A stretch of 64,000 nt of DNA from DASUAS01 sp963809795 (GCA_963809795.1 CAWELN010000006.1:485377-549376); one strand, 5' to 3'; positions 47,055-56,361 are shown, numbered from the stretch's first letter. Made by a program: numbers and translations. Notes: a model not told the origin generated them from the sequence alone.

Positions 47055-47063
47055 GCGGAGTGG
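46960..47063 (+). repeat. REP-like palindromic insert bounded by a 15-bp direct repeat
   Basis: GCGTGAGCGGAGTGG occurs at 46960-46974 and again at 47049-47063, 89 bp apart. Between the copies are two clear hairpins, CCGGG-TAT-CCCGG and GGGGC-CGAGC-GCCCC. The second copy is the start region of the next gene (GTG AGC GGA GTG), and the first copy follows the last family codon of the acyl-CoA dehydrogenase. This fits an insert that duplicated the gene junction and added an in-frame tail to the upstream protein. Confidence 0.6.
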
Positions 47064-48146
47064 ATCCGCTGCTGTCGGAGACGGCTTCGCGCGTCTTCGC
47101 CGATCACGCCACGTTCGCCGCGATCGAGCAGGCGGAGGCGGACGGGTGGGCGCCCGAGATGTGGGCGGCGGTCGCCGACACCGGGCTGCCGTGGGTCTCG
47201 GTCCCCGAGAGCGCGGGCGGGTCCGGCGGCACGGTGGCCGACGCGATCGAGATCCTGCGCCTCGGCGGGCGCCACGCGGTTCCGCTCCCGTTGGCGGAGA
47301 CCGGCTTCCTCGGCGGGTGGCTCCTCGCCGGCGCCGGCATCGACCTGCCCGACCGACCGGTCACCGTCGTGCCCGGCAACGCGGCGGACACGATGTCGCT
47401 CGACGCGGGGCGGATCCACGGCCGCGTCGGTCGCGTCCCGTGGGCGCGTTCGGTCGACGGCATCGTCGCGCTGGTCGACGACTTCGACGGTGCGACCGTG
47501 GCGCTGGTCGATCCCACCGAGGTGAAGATCGAACCGGCCGTGAACCTCGCCGGCGAACCCCGCGACACGCTCATCTTCGACGGCGTCGTCCCGCGCGATG
47601 GCACCGGCGGCGTCGGGTGTCGACGCTCACGTGCTGCGCGATCGCGGCGCGTTCGCCCGCAGCGCGGCGATGAGCGGCGCGCTCGAAGGCCTCGTGGAGA
47701 TCACGCTCGAGTACACGACGGCGCGCCACCAGTTCGGCCGCGCCGTCGCGCAGTTCCAGGCCGTCCAGGCTCACCTCGTCCACGCCGCGCAGGAGTGCGA
47801 GCTGGTCAAGCTCGCGCTCGCCGCCGCGGTGCACGCGTCGACGCACGGACCGGCGTCGTTCGAGGTGGCCTCAGCCAAGCTCCTCGCCGACCGAGCCGCC
47901 ACCGACGCGACTCGCCACGCACACCAGGCGCACGGCGCGATGGGCATGACGCGCGAGTACCCGCTCCACCATCTCACCCGTCGTCTCTGGTCGTGGCGGG
48001 CCGAGTACGGCACCGAGCGGTCGCTGAGCGCACGGATCGGGTCGATGACCCTCGCGGCGGGCGCCGACGAGCTCTACCCCCTGATCACCGGCGGCAGCGA
48101 CGTGCTGGAGCCACTTGCTCCGAAAGGCCCGCCCGCCCTAACTTGA
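47051..48146 (+). CDS. Acyl-CoA dehydrogenase-like short subunit, frameshifted
   Basis: A second short dehydrogenase chain with GTG start overlapping the previous stop. N-terminal VSGVDPLLSETASRVFADH, middle LPWVSVPESAGGSGGT. One extra base near 47616 breaks the frame in GGVGVDAHVLRD; the C-terminal domain then reads ARHQFGRAVAQFQAVQAHLVHAAQECELVK and QAHGAMGMTREYPLHHLTRRLW. Corrected length about 364 residues. It pairs with the chain at 45828 as a second heteromeric dehydrogenase. Its stop codon lies inside motif A copy 4. Confidence 0.8.
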
Positions 48147-48161
48147 CACTAGAGTCAAGTT
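48140..48161. promoter_or_regulatory. Motif A operator, copy 4
   Basis: AACTTGAC, six bases, GTCAAGTT: perfect 8+8 arms, 22 bp, ending 19 bp before the AMP-ligase ATG (48181). The left arm contains the TGA stop of the dehydrogenase gene, as also happens at copy 2. Confidence 0.85.
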
Positions 48162-48180
48162 TGTCGAAGGGGAAGCGCGC

Positions 48181-49738
48181 ATGTTCCGTCGCCCGCCGTT
48201 GCACTACCCGGAACGCCCGGTGCACCACTTCCTGCAGGACGCGGCCGACCGGCATCCGGAGCGCGTCGCGCTGCGCTTCGCCGACGACACCTACACGTAC
48301 CGCGAGCTCGACAGCACCGGCAGCTCACTCGCGAACGCGCTCGTCGCGCGCGGGTTCCAGCCTGGCACGAGAGTCGCGCTCGCGGTCACGAACCGCCCCG
48401 AGTGGATCATCGCCCAGCACGCAGTGAGCCTGGCCGGCGGCGCAGTCGTGCTTCCGAACCCGAGCTGGAAGGTGTCGGAGTTCGAGCACGCGTTCGCGTT
48501 GACGCAGCCCGACGTCGTGATCGCCGACGCCGCGATCGCCGACGTGCTCGAGCAAGCCGGCGCGCCCGCGAACCGCATCTGCGTCGACGCCGAGACGCCT
48601 CCGGGGTGGATTCCGTTCTGGGACCTCGTCTACGGCACGCCCGGCCGGCGACCGGCAGCGTTGCCGGACACCGCGCTCGACGCCGACTTCGCATACCCGT
48701 TCAGCTCGGGGACCACCGGTCTGCCGAAAGCGGTGCGGCACACGCACCGCTCGCTCGTCGCCGCGATCATCAACTGGAACTCGGCGTGCGCGGTACGTCA
48801 CGAGGACCATCTGCAGTTCTTCCTGCCCCTGTTCCACATCTACGGCATCGCGATCACCGGCTGCACGTGGACGTCGGCGGCGACGTTGACGCTCATCCCG
48901 CGCTTCGACCTCGACGGGATGCTGCAACACATCGCCGACGAGCGCGTGACCCTCGCCTTCGGCGCGGCGCCGATCGCGGTGGCGATGGCCAACCACCCCG
49001 ATCTCGAGCGCTACGACCTCTCGTCGCTCCGCTACATGATGTGGGCGGCCACGCCGATCACCGAGGACGTCGCCCGCCGCGTCACCGAGCGGACGGGCAT
49101 CCGGTGGCTCGGCGCGTACGGCGCCACCGAGGTTCCCGGCCTGCACTGCAATCCGGTCGACTACCCGGATCGGTGCCGCCTCGACACGCCGGGCCTGCCC
49201 GTCTCCGACCTCGAGGTGCGCATCGTCGACCTGGAGACGCACCAGGACGTCGCGCCGGGCGAGGAGGGTGAGATCATCGTCCGCGGCCCGCACATGATGG
49301 CCGGCTACCTCCCGCCCGAAGCCGACGAGGGTGTGTTCCTCGACGGGTTCGTCCGCACCGGCGACGTCGGCTGGGTGGAGCCGGAAGGTTGGATCCACAT
49401 CACCGACCGGGCCAAGGAGATGATCAAGGTCTCGGGATTCTCGGTGTCGCCGGCCGAGATCGAGGCGACGCTGCACGCGCATCCCGCCGTCGCCGACTGC
49501 GGCGTCTACGGCGTGCCGCACCCGACGAAGGGCGAGGCGCCGAAGGCGGCGGTGGTGCTCGCCGCGGACGACGCCGCGACCGACGACGACGTTGCGCGCC
49601 TACGTGGCCGACCAGCTCGCGGGCTACAAGCACGTGGAGGAGTTCGTCTTCGTCGACGTGATCCCGCGCACCGCGTCGGGGAAGGTCCTGCGCCGCGAGC
49701 TCAAGGTCGCGGACCCGTCGACGAGCGCGACGCGATGA
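48181..49738 (+). CDS. AMP-dependent acyl-CoA synthetase, frameshifted near C-terminus
   Basis: An ANL ligase beginning MFRRPPLHYPERPVHHF. A3 loop YPFSSGTTGLPKAV, A5 LGAYGATEVPG, A7 VRTGDVGWVE, A8 DRAKEMIKVSGFSVSPAEIEA, and A10 Lys in TASGKVLRREL. One extra base at about 49592 shifts the last 48 residues (RAYVADQLAGYKHVEEFVF) to the next frame. Corrected length about 518 residues. The 4-CL-like A3/A8 pattern suggests an aromatic, cyclic or long-chain acid. GAAGGGGAAG is 9 nt upstream of the ATG and motif A copy 4 lies just ahead. Its stop overlaps the next gene's ATG. Confidence 0.85.
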
Positions 49739-50928
49739 GCGTCGTCGCGCTCGGGACCTACCTCCCGCCCTGGGGGACGCCGGATATCCGGACCGTCGGT
49801 CTCGACGAGGACGCGCTCACCATCGCGGTCGACGCCGGCCGCGCCGCGCTGGCCGGCGCCGACGCCGACGTGCACCGGGTCGTGCTCGTCACCCGCGACC
49901 TGCCACTGCTCGAGGGCGGCAACGGCGCCGCCCTCGTCGCCGGACTCGGCCTCCCGGCCGGCACCGAAGTGGTCGAGCAGGTGGGCGGTGCGCCGGCAGC
50001 CCTCGACGCGCTGCTCGCCGCGGAGTCGGGCACCCTCGTCATCGGCGCCGACGCCGGCACCGGTGTCGGCGCAGGTGCCGCGGCGGCGGTGGTGAGCGAC
50101 GATGACGGCGCGACGCTGACGCCGGTCGCGCGGGCGCAGCGCAGCCTGCCGATGCGGACCCGCGACCGCGAGGGGCGGGTGCACGAGTACGACGACGCCC
50201 GTCTGCTCCGGGAGCGTGGCACCCGCGTCGCCCTCGACGAATCGGGCATCACCGGCAAGGCCGTCGCCGCGGTCGGCCTCGGCGCACGCGACGCGGCTGC
50301 GCTCTGCGAAGGCGGCGCACCGCGCGTGCCGACGACCGGGGCGAGCGCGCCGCTCTTCGCGCTCGCCGACCTGACCGAACGCCGCACGGTCGGACTCGTG
50401 CTCGCCTTCGAGCAGGCGACGATGACCGCGGCGGAGCTCGACGTCGGGTCGACGCGCGTGCAGCGGGTCGAGCCCGACGCGCAGGTCCCGGTGTCGACGG
50501 GCTCGCCGCCCGGACCCGAGATCAGGATCTCGCTCGCCGCCTACGACCGCGCCTTCGACGCCAAGGTGCGCCTCGAGGCCGGTCGATGCCCGCACTGCGC
50601 CACGCTCGCCCTGCCGCCGCGTCACCGGTGCCTGGGCTGCGGCGCCGAGGGCGACGCCGAGCTCGTCGCCCTTCCGCGCGACGCGACCGTCTACACCACC
50701 ACCACCGTGCACACTCCCGTCCCCGGCCTCGCGACGCCCTACACAATCGTGATCGTCGAGCTCGGCGACACCGGCGTGCGTCTGCTCGCGCGAGTGACCG
50801 GCGTGCCCGCGGGTGCGGTCGGCATCGGTGATGCGGGAGCGATGGTCCTGCGCCGCGTCGCAGTGCGATCCGGGGTTCCCGACTACGGCTACGCGTTCGC
50901 GCCGACCGCGGTGGGGGTGACCCGATGA
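49735..50928 (+). CDS. Thiolase-like/DUF35 OB-fold zinc-ribbon fusion
   Basis: A 397-residue protein. The N-terminal ~280 residues have a HMG-CoA-synthase/thiolase-like layout (VVALGTYLPPWGTP, VVEQVGGAPAALDALLAA, VGADAGTGVGAGAAAAV). The C-terminal ~120 residues are a DUF35 module: zinc ribbon CPHCATLALPPRHRCLGCG (C-x2-C-x10-C-x2-C) followed by an OB-fold. The N-terminal region has no Cys nucleophile at the expected place. Such DUF35 proteins bind and stabilise SCP-x/Ltp thiolases, and the next gene is one (4-nt overlap). The fusion of a thiolase-like N-terminus to DUF35 is less common than the separate small DUF35 at 60806. Confidence 0.8.
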   Translation: MSVVALGTYLPPWGTPDIRTVGLDEDALTIAVDAGRAALAGADADVHRVVLVTRDLPLLEGGNGAALVAGLGLPAGTEVVEQVGGAPAALDALLAAESGTLVIGADAGTGVGAGAAAAVVSDDDGATLTPVARAQRSLPMRTRDREGRVHEYDDARLLRERGTRVALDESGITGKAVAAVGLGARDAAALCEGGAPRVPTTGASAPLFALADLTERRTVGLVLAFEQATMTAAELDVGSTRVQRVEPDAQVPVSTGSPPGPEIRISLAAYDRAFDAKVRLEAGRCPHCATLALPPRHRCLGCGAEGDAELVALPRDATVYTTTTVHTPVPGLATPYTIVIVELGDTGVRLLARVTGVPAGAVGIGDAGAMVLRRVAVRSGVPDYGYAFAPTAVGVTR

Positions 50929-52085
50929 GGCGGGTGGCCGTCGTCGGCGCCGGGATGACGCCCTTCGCCGAGCACTTCGACCTCGGCATCAAGGACCTCG
51001 TCCCGATGGCCGTCAGCGAGGCGGTGGCGCGTGTCGACAAGGGGTTCGACCGCGCCGACATCGATGCCGCCTGGTTCGGCGAGCTCACGACCACCGACGG
51101 GTTCCCGTCCGGGATCCTCGCCGATGCCTGCGGTCTCCTCGACATCCCGGTGACCCGCGTCGAGAACGCGTGCGCAACCGGCAACGACGCGGTGCGCAAC
51201 GCGGTGTTCGGCGTCGCCAGCGGGTTGGTCGACGTCGCGTTGGTGGTCGGTGCCGACAAGGTGCGCGAGTCGTCGGCGCGCTCCACGTTCTGGGAGTGGA
51301 TGGGCCTCACGCGCGACGTCGCCTGGGACTACCCGATCGGCGTGGTCGCACCCGCGAACTTCGCCCTGCACGTCAACCGGTACCTCCACGAGTCGCCGGC
51401 CACGCGCGAGCACATGGCCATGGTCGCGGTCAAGAACCACCACCACGGAGTGACCAACCCCAAGGCGCAGCTCCGCTTCGAGATCACGATCGAGGACGTC
51501 CTGGGGGCGCCGATGGTCGTCGAACCGTTCGGCCTCTACGACTGCACGCCGCAGAGCGACGGCGCGGCCGCGCTGCTGCTCGTCGGCGAGGAGGTCGTCG
51601 ACCGCTACACCGATCGCCCGGTGTGGGTGCGCGGCATCGGCCTCGGGCTCGACCGGGTGATGCACCAGCACAAGGCCGACATGACCACCTTCCCGCCGAC
51701 GGTGAAGGCGGCGAAGCAGGCGTACGCGATGGCGGGCATCGGCCCCGATGCCGTCGACGTCGCCGAGGTCCACGACTGCTTCAGCGGCGTGGAGCTCATC
51801 GACTACGAAGACCTCGGGTTCTGCGACCGCTTCGGCGCGGCAGCGCTCGTCGCGTCCGGCGCGACCACCGTCGGCGGGCGGCTGCCGGTCAACCCGAGCG
51901 GGGGCTTGAAGGCGAAGGGCCACCCGCCCGGTGCCACCGGCGTCGCGCAGTGCGTCGAGCTCTTCGACCAGTTGCGCGGCGAATCGACGAACCAGGTCGA
52001 CGGCGCGCGCGTCGCGCTCGCCCAGAACATCGGTGGACCCACCGCGGTGGCCGCGGTGACCATCCTGAGCTCGGAGCGTGGCTGA
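50925..52085 (+). CDS. SCP-x-type thiolase with catalytic Cys
   Basis: A 386-residue thiolase of the sterol-carrier-protein-x family. Nucleophile Cys in RVENACATGNDAVRN, the HDCFSGVELIDYEDLG region and the C-terminal GGLKAKGHPPGATGVAQ (His). Unlike the Ltp-like genes at 22249 and 61225, it keeps the Cys, so it can do true thiolysis of a 3-ketoacyl-CoA. It overlaps the DUF35 gene by 4 nt and the crotonase by 1 nt, giving the ligase-DUF35-thiolase-crotonase order of one operon. Confidence 0.9.
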   Translation: MRRVAVVGAGMTPFAEHFDLGIKDLVPMAVSEAVARVDKGFDRADIDAAWFGELTTTDGFPSGILADACGLLDIPVTRVENACATGNDAVRNAVFGVASGLVDVALVVGADKVRESSARSTFWEWMGLTRDVAWDYPIGVVAPANFALHVNRYLHESPATREHMAMVAVKNHHHGVTNPKAQLRFEITIEDVLGAPMVVEPFGLYDCTPQSDGAAALLLVGEEVVDRYTDRPVWVRGIGLGLDRVMHQHKADMTTFPPTVKAAKQAYAMAGIGPDAVDVAEVHDCFSGVELIDYEDLGFCDRFGAAALVASGATTVGGRLPVNPSGGLKAKGHPPGATGVAQCVELFDQLRGESTNQVDGARVALAQNIGGPTAVAAVTILSSERG

Positions 52086-52891
52086 TGGACAGTGCGGCGA
52101 TGGAGTACGTGACCGTCGAGATCGAGGACCGGATCGCGACCGTGACCTTCGACCGTCCGCCGGTGAACGCACTCAACGCGCAGGCCTTCCGCGAGATCGA
52201 GCGCGCGTTCACCGAGCTGCGACACGGCACGGACGCGCACGTCGCGATCTTCACCGCGCCCGGCGAGCGCGCGTTCTGTGGTGGTGTCGACCTGCACGAC
52301 TCCGCGCGCCGGCACGGGCGCGAAGAAGGCGACGGCGACAGCATCGTTGACCTGCTCGATCCCGGCAGCATCGTGCGCGACTGCTTCTGGGCGCTGAGCG
52401 ACTGCCCGCTCCCGGTGATCGGCGCCATCAACGGTGCTGCGGTCGGCGCCGGCTTGGCGCTCGTCGCGTGCTGCGACGTGATCATCGCGTCGGAGCGCGC
52501 GCGGTTCGCGCTGCCGGAGATCAACGCGGGAGTCCTCGGCGGGGGACGGCACCTGCAGCGCATGGTCGGCCCCTACAAGACACGCAAGATGTTCTACACC
52601 GGCGAGTTCGTGGGGCCGCACGAGTTCCACCGCCTCGGCGCGATCGAAGAAGTCGTCGCGCCGGAGGAGCTGATGAACGCGGCTCGTTCGCTCGCGCAGG
52701 TCATCGCCACGAAGAGCCCGATCGGTCTGCGGTTGGCCAAGGAGTCGCTGAACCGCGTCGAAGACCTCGGGCTCAAGGACGGCTACCGGTTGGAGCAGGA
52801 CTACACCGGGCGGCTCACGCGCTATCACGACTCCGCCGAGGCGCGACGCGCGTACCTCGAGAAGCGCGAGCCCGAGTGGACGTGGACGTGA
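52085..52891 (+). CDS. Enoyl-CoA hydratase/isomerase family protein
   Basis: A 268-residue crotonase. VTFDRPPVNALNAQA, oxyanion AFCGGVDLHD and INGAAVGAGLALVACCDV, then ARFALPEINAGVLGGGRHLQRMVG. Glu in LPEINAG fits the first catalytic acid; the second acid position has Gly, which favours an isomerase or hydratase with altered base. The C-terminal region KESLNRVEDLGLKDGYRLEQDYT is family-like. It is the last gene of the plus-strand operon from 48181, and its 3' end overlaps the convergent TetR gene by 77 nt. Confidence 0.85.
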   Translation: MDSAAMEYVTVEIEDRIATVTFDRPPVNALNAQAFREIERAFTELRHGTDAHVAIFTAPGERAFCGGVDLHDSARRHGREEGDGDSIVDLLDPGSIVRDCFWALSDCPLPVIGAINGAAVGAGLALVACCDVIIASERARFALPEINAGVLGGGRHLQRMVGPYKTRKMFYTGEFVGPHEFHRLGAIEEVVAPEELMNAARSLAQVIATKSPIGLRLAKESLNRVEDLGLKDGYRLEQDYTGRLTRYHDSAEARRAYLEKREPEWTWT

Positions 52892-53543
52892 CCGTGCGCG
52901 TCGACCGCGCGGCGATGAAGGCGGCCAGGATGTCGCCGAGCGTCTCCACCACCTGGTCCTCCGAGAACGGGAAGCCGTTCACCCGCCAGTACGACCAGTA
53001 GCGGTCGATCATCACGAGGATGGCGAGCCCGAAGCGCGCGGGCTCCTCCGCGGGATCGACCGTCTCGCCCGAGACACGCTGGATGAACTCGCCGAACCGG
53101 CGCGCGTTCACCAAGCGGGTGCGGGTGCCGGCCTTGGCCAGCGCCTCGTCGCCGTAGGTCGCCTGGCTCCAGACCAGCATGAAGGCGCCGTGCTCCTCGA
53201 GGAAGCGCACGTAGGTCCTGATGACCTCGTACACGTCGTCGGTGGTCCAGGTGGCTTCGAGCGCGCGCATCTCGTCGAGCGTCGCCGCCATCGCCTTGTA
53301 CGTGTCCTTGCCGAGCGAGTACAGCAGGTCGCGCTTGGAGGGGAAGTAGGTGTAGAAGGAGGCGCGCGACACGCCCGCCGACTCCGCGATCTCCTCGACG
53401 CTCGTGCCGTAGTAGCCCTTGGCCAGGAACACCTCGCGGGCGTGCTGCTTGATCAACCCCGACGTGCGCAGCGCACGCGGGCCCATCGTCTTCGCGGGGC
53501 TGCGGAACTCGCCCTTCAGCTTGAAGTCGTCGCTGCGTGCCAT
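52815..53543 (-). CDS. TetR family transcriptional regulator
   Basis: A 242-residue TetR protein. Helix-turn-helix at about residues 45-72: IAESAGVSRASFYTYFPSKRDLLYSL. The C-terminal domain is helical; the last ~25 residues are a Ser/Arg/Thr-rich tail encoded antisense to the end of the crotonase gene, so the true stop may be affected by a local indel. It starts 4 nt after the crotonase stop on the same strand (53548), so both are transcribed from the promoter carrying motif A copy 5. Such gene order suggests autoregulation. It is my first candidate for the motif A repressor. Confidence 0.85.
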   Translation of the reverse strand: MARSDDFKLKGEFRSPAKTMGPRALRTSGLIKQHAREVFLAKGYYGTSVEEIAESAGVSRASFYTYFPSKRDLLYSLGKDTYKAMAATLDEMRALEATWTTDDVYEVIRTYVRFLEEHGAFMLVWSQATYGDEALAKAGTRTRLVNARRFGEFIQRVSGETVDPAEEPARFGLAILVMIDRYWSYWRVNGFPFSEDQVVETLGDILAAFIAARSTRTVTSTSTRARASRGTRVAPRRSRDSA

Positions 53544-53547
53544 GGAT

Positions 53548-54312
53548 CTACTTCGAGAACCTGTCGATGGTGGCCTTGATCTCGGGCGTGGCGAACGACT
53601 CGGCTTCCGCGGACAGCGCGAAGGGAAGCACCGAGGCTACCGCCTGCTGGAGGTGCACGTTGAGGGCCCGCTTCGTCTCCTGGAGCGACTGCGGCGGGAG
53701 CTCGGCGAGCTTGTGGGCGAGCGCGACCGCTTCGCTCATCAGCGCATCGTCGGCCACGACGCGGTTGGCGAGACCGAACTCGACCGCGAGCGCCGCCGGG
53801 ATGCGCTCGCCGGTGAGCAGGTACTCCTTGGCGCGCAGCATGCCGATCAGCAACGGCCACGTGGCCGCGCCACCATCGCCCGCGGTCAGACCGATGTTCA
53901 CGTGGGTGTCGGCGATGTACGTGCTCTCGGCGATGAGCACGATGTCGCACGTGACGGCCACGCTCGCGCCGAGCCCCACTGCAGGTCCGTTCACCGCCGC
54001 GATCACAGGAAGGTGGAAGCGCAGCATCTCGTCGACGAGACGCTGTGCGTCGCGCAGGGACTGGCGTCGGTGTTCGGGGTCGTCGTAGTCGCGGATGAAG
54101 CCCGGCACGTTGCCCCCCGCGCAGAACGCCGATCCGGCACCGGTCAACACGACGGCGCGTGCGTCGCGGTCGCGCGAGATCTGGTACCAGATGTTGCGCA
54201 TGTCCTGGTGCAGCGGGTCGATGAACGCGTTCCGCATGTCGGGGTTGTTCATCGTGAGGATGCGAATCGGGCCGTCGACCTCGACGAGGAGGTGCTCGGA
54301 GACGTCGTACAT
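53548..54312 (-). CDS. Enoyl-CoA hydratase/isomerase family protein
   Basis: A 254-residue crotonase beginning MYDVSEHLLVEVDG; the ATG at 54312 has GGAAG upstream and is preferred over an open extension to 54369, which would run into the operator. LTMNNPDMRNAF, oxyanion AFCAGGNVPGF and VNGPAVGLGASVAVTCDI, TYIADTHVNIGLTAGDGGA. The acidic DGG in GLTAGDGG is at the place where hydratases often have Glu-Gly, so the reaction is uncertain. It forms a two-gene operon with the TetR gene and is divergent from the dehydrogenase at 54401 through motif A copy 5. Confidence 0.85.
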   Translation of the reverse strand: MYDVSEHLLVEVDGPIRILTMNNPDMRNAFIDPLHQDMRNIWYQISRDRDARAVVLTGAGSAFCAGGNVPGFIRDYDDPEHRRQSLRDAQRLVDEMLRFHLPVIAAVNGPAVGLGASVAVTCDIVLIAESTYIADTHVNIGLTAGDGGAATWPLLIGMLRAKEYLLTGERIPAALAVEFGLANRVVADDALMSEAVALAHKLAELPPQSLQETKRALNVHLQQAVASVLPFALSAEAESFATPEIKATIDRFSK

Positions 54313-54359
54313 GGGAGACTTCCTCTCGAGGACGAGGTGGACTCGCCCAGCTTGATCGA

Positions 54360-54381
54360 AACTTGACACTTACGTCAACTC
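54360..54381. promoter_or_regulatory. Motif A operator, copy 5 (divergent promoter)
   Basis: AACTTGAC, six bases, GTCAACTC. Left arm perfect, two mismatches in the right arm. It lies between the crotonase/TetR operon (start 54312) and the acyl-CoA dehydrogenase (start about 54401), so it can control both and the TetR gene itself. Confidence 0.75.
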
Positions 54382-54400
54382 ATTGGGTAGCCTGCGCGGA

Positions 54401-55624
54401 GTGGACCTCCGCGCCAGCCCCGAGGCCGAGGCGTTCCGTGCCGAGGTGCGGGCGTTCCTCGCCGAGCAGCTGCCCGACGACTGGCCCGGCATCGGCGCGC
54501 TCCCGGCCGACGAGGCGGCCGCGTTCGTCGGCCGGTGGCGGGGCACGCTCCACGAGCACGGCTTGCTTGGCCTCGCATGGCCCGCCGAGTACGGCGGCGG
54601 CGGCCGGACCAAGCTCGAGCAGGTCGTGCTGGTCGAGGAGTGCGCGCGGGCCATGGTGCCGCTCGGTCCGGCGAGCGACACCGTGAGCGTCAAGATGGTC
54701 GGCAACACGCTGCTGAAGTGGGGGACCGAGGAGCAGAAGTGCCGCTTCCTGCCCCGGATCCTGTCCGGCGACGACGTGTGGTGCCAGGGGTTCTCGGAGC
54801 CGAACGCGGGCTCGGACCTCGCCGGCCTCTCGACCCGTGCCATGCTCGACGGCGACTCGTGGGTGATCGACGGCCAGAAGATCTGGACGTCGTTCGCCAC
54901 GGAGGCGAACTGGATCTTCGTGTTGGCGCGCACCGATCCGACCGTCTCCAAGCACCGCGGCATCACGTTCCTGCTGTGCCCGATGGACACGCCCGGCATC
55001 GCGGTGCGCCCGATCCGCATGCTCACCGGCGGGAGCGAGTTCAACGAGGTGTTCTTCGACGGTGTGCGTGTTCCAGCCGACCACGTCGTCGGGCCGGTGC
55101 ACGGCGGGTGGGCGGTCGCGACGTCGCTGCTCGGTCACGAGCGCGGCGAGGAAGCCGCGTTGAACCCGATCATGTTCCGCCACGAGTACGACCGACTCGT
55201 CGCACTGGCCCGCGACCACGGACGCCTCGACGATCCATGGGTGCGCGAACGACTCGCCTGGTGCTTCGAGCGCGTCGAGATCATGCGGCTGCTCGGACTG
55301 CGCATCCTCACGCAGTACCTCCGCGACGGCGATCTCGGTCCCGCGGCGTCGATCTCCAAGCTCTACTGGAGCGAGTACCACAAGGTCGCGGCCGATCTCG
55401 CGATGGCGATCATGGGGCCAGTCGGGCTGGTGCCGGAGGGTCACGTGCCCCCGCGCGCGTATCGCACCGACGATCCCGGCGCGCCCAACTCGACCGCGTC
55501 GTGGCAGCACGTGTGGATGCTCAACGCCGCGAGCGGCACCGTCTACGCGGGCACGTCGCAGGTGCAACGCAACATCCTGTCCGAGAGCATCCTGGGACTC
55601 CCGAGGGAACCACCGTCCGCGTGA
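54401..55624 (+). CDS. Acyl-CoA dehydrogenase
   Basis: A 407-residue acyl-CoA dehydrogenase from GTG at 54401 (alternative TTG at 54383). WCQGFSEPNAGSDLAGLSTRA and KIWTSFATEANW, GGSEFNEVFFDGVRVP, GHERGEEAALN, and C-terminal AASGTVYAGTSQVQRNILSESILGLPRE. It is the full-length subtype found alone or with long-chain/steroid substrates. It is monocistronic, 110 nt before the TetR gene at 55735. Motif A copy 5 is about 20 bp upstream of the start. It may handle a different chain length from the pairs at 43.7-48.1 kb. Confidence 0.85.
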   Translation: MDLRASPEAEAFRAEVRAFLAEQLPDDWPGIGALPADEAAAFVGRWRGTLHEHGLLGLAWPAEYGGGGRTKLEQVVLVEECARAMVPLGPASDTVSVKMVGNTLLKWGTEEQKCRFLPRILSGDDVWCQGFSEPNAGSDLAGLSTRAMLDGDSWVIDGQKIWTSFATEANWIFVLARTDPTVSKHRGITFLLCPMDTPGIAVRPIRMLTGGSEFNEVFFDGVRVPADHVVGPVHGGWAVATSLLGHERGEEAALNPIMFRHEYDRLVALARDHGRLDDPWVRERLAWCFERVEIMRLLGLRILTQYLRDGDLGPAASISKLYWSEYHKVAADLAMAIMGPVGLVPEGHVPPRAYRTDDPGAPNSTASWQHVWMLNAASGTVYAGTSQVQRNILSESILGLPREPPSA

Positions 55625-55734
55625 GCATCGAGGCGAGCCTCGCGCCGACCTTGGCTGCCTTCTGGGAAGGCATCGCCGGAAGTCGTTCGACGACCGTCCT
55701 GTGCACCGCCGGAGCAGCGATACGGTGGCGCACG

Positions 55735-56361
55735 ATGGAAGAGAGCTCGAGCGCCCGGCCGGTCGGTCGGCCGCGTCGCTTCGACGAGGGCACCGAGCGC
55801 AAGTTGCTGCTCGACGCGGGCATGAAGGTGATGCGGCGCAACGGGTTCGCGGAGGCGTCGCAAGCCGAGGTGCTCGAGGTCGCGGGGGTGTCGACGCGTG
55901 CCTTCTATCGGCACTTCGCAACCAAGGACGCGCTCCTGATCGCCATGTTCGATCGCGAAGCCGAGGTCGTCGCGGTGCGTCTCCGCGACGCGGCCGCCGC
56001 CGCGCCATCGGCTCCGCGTGCGGTCGAGGCCTGGCTCGACGAGTACCTCGACCTGTTCTCGAGCCCGCGTCGCGTCGCCCGCGTGCAGCTGATGACGTCG
56101 GAGGCCGCGCGCGGCGCGGTGGGCTACCGCGACGCGACGGAACGCATGCTCGACCTGCACGCCGAACCTCTCGCCGACGCGCTGGCGCGAGGAACAGACG
56201 ACGGAACCCTCACCTCGTCGGATCCGTACGTCGACGCGAGGAGTGTGCTGGCGATCGTGGACATCGTCGGCGAGCGCGTGCTCGCGCGTGAATGGACGCT
56301 CGAGCAAGCGCGCGCGCACGTGAAGAAGTTCTGCTGGCCGGCGCTGGGTCTCCCTGTCTAG
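55735..56361 (+). CDS. TetR family transcriptional regulator
   Basis: A 208-residue TetR protein. Helix-turn-helix at about residues 43-68: ASQAEVLEVAGVSTRAFYRHFATKDALL. The C-terminal half has the AcrR-like helical bundle (RVQLMTSEAARGAVGY). The start has no strong Shine-Dalgarno. Motif B copy 2 begins at the base after its stop, between it and the tandem CaiB gene. That position and the confinement of motif B to 38-62.5 kb make this protein the best candidate for the motif B repressor. Ligand probably an acyl-CoA or free acid of the pathway. Confidence 0.85.
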   Translation: MEESSSARPVGRPRRFDEGTERKLLLDAGMKVMRRNGFAEASQAEVLEVAGVSTRAFYRHFATKDALLIAMFDREAEVVAVRLRDAAAAAPSAPRAVEAWLDEYLDLFSSPRRVARVQLMTSEAARGAVGYRDATERMLDLHAEPLADALARGTDDGTLTSSDPYVDARSVLAIVDIVGERVLAREWTLEQARAHVKKFCWPALGLPV

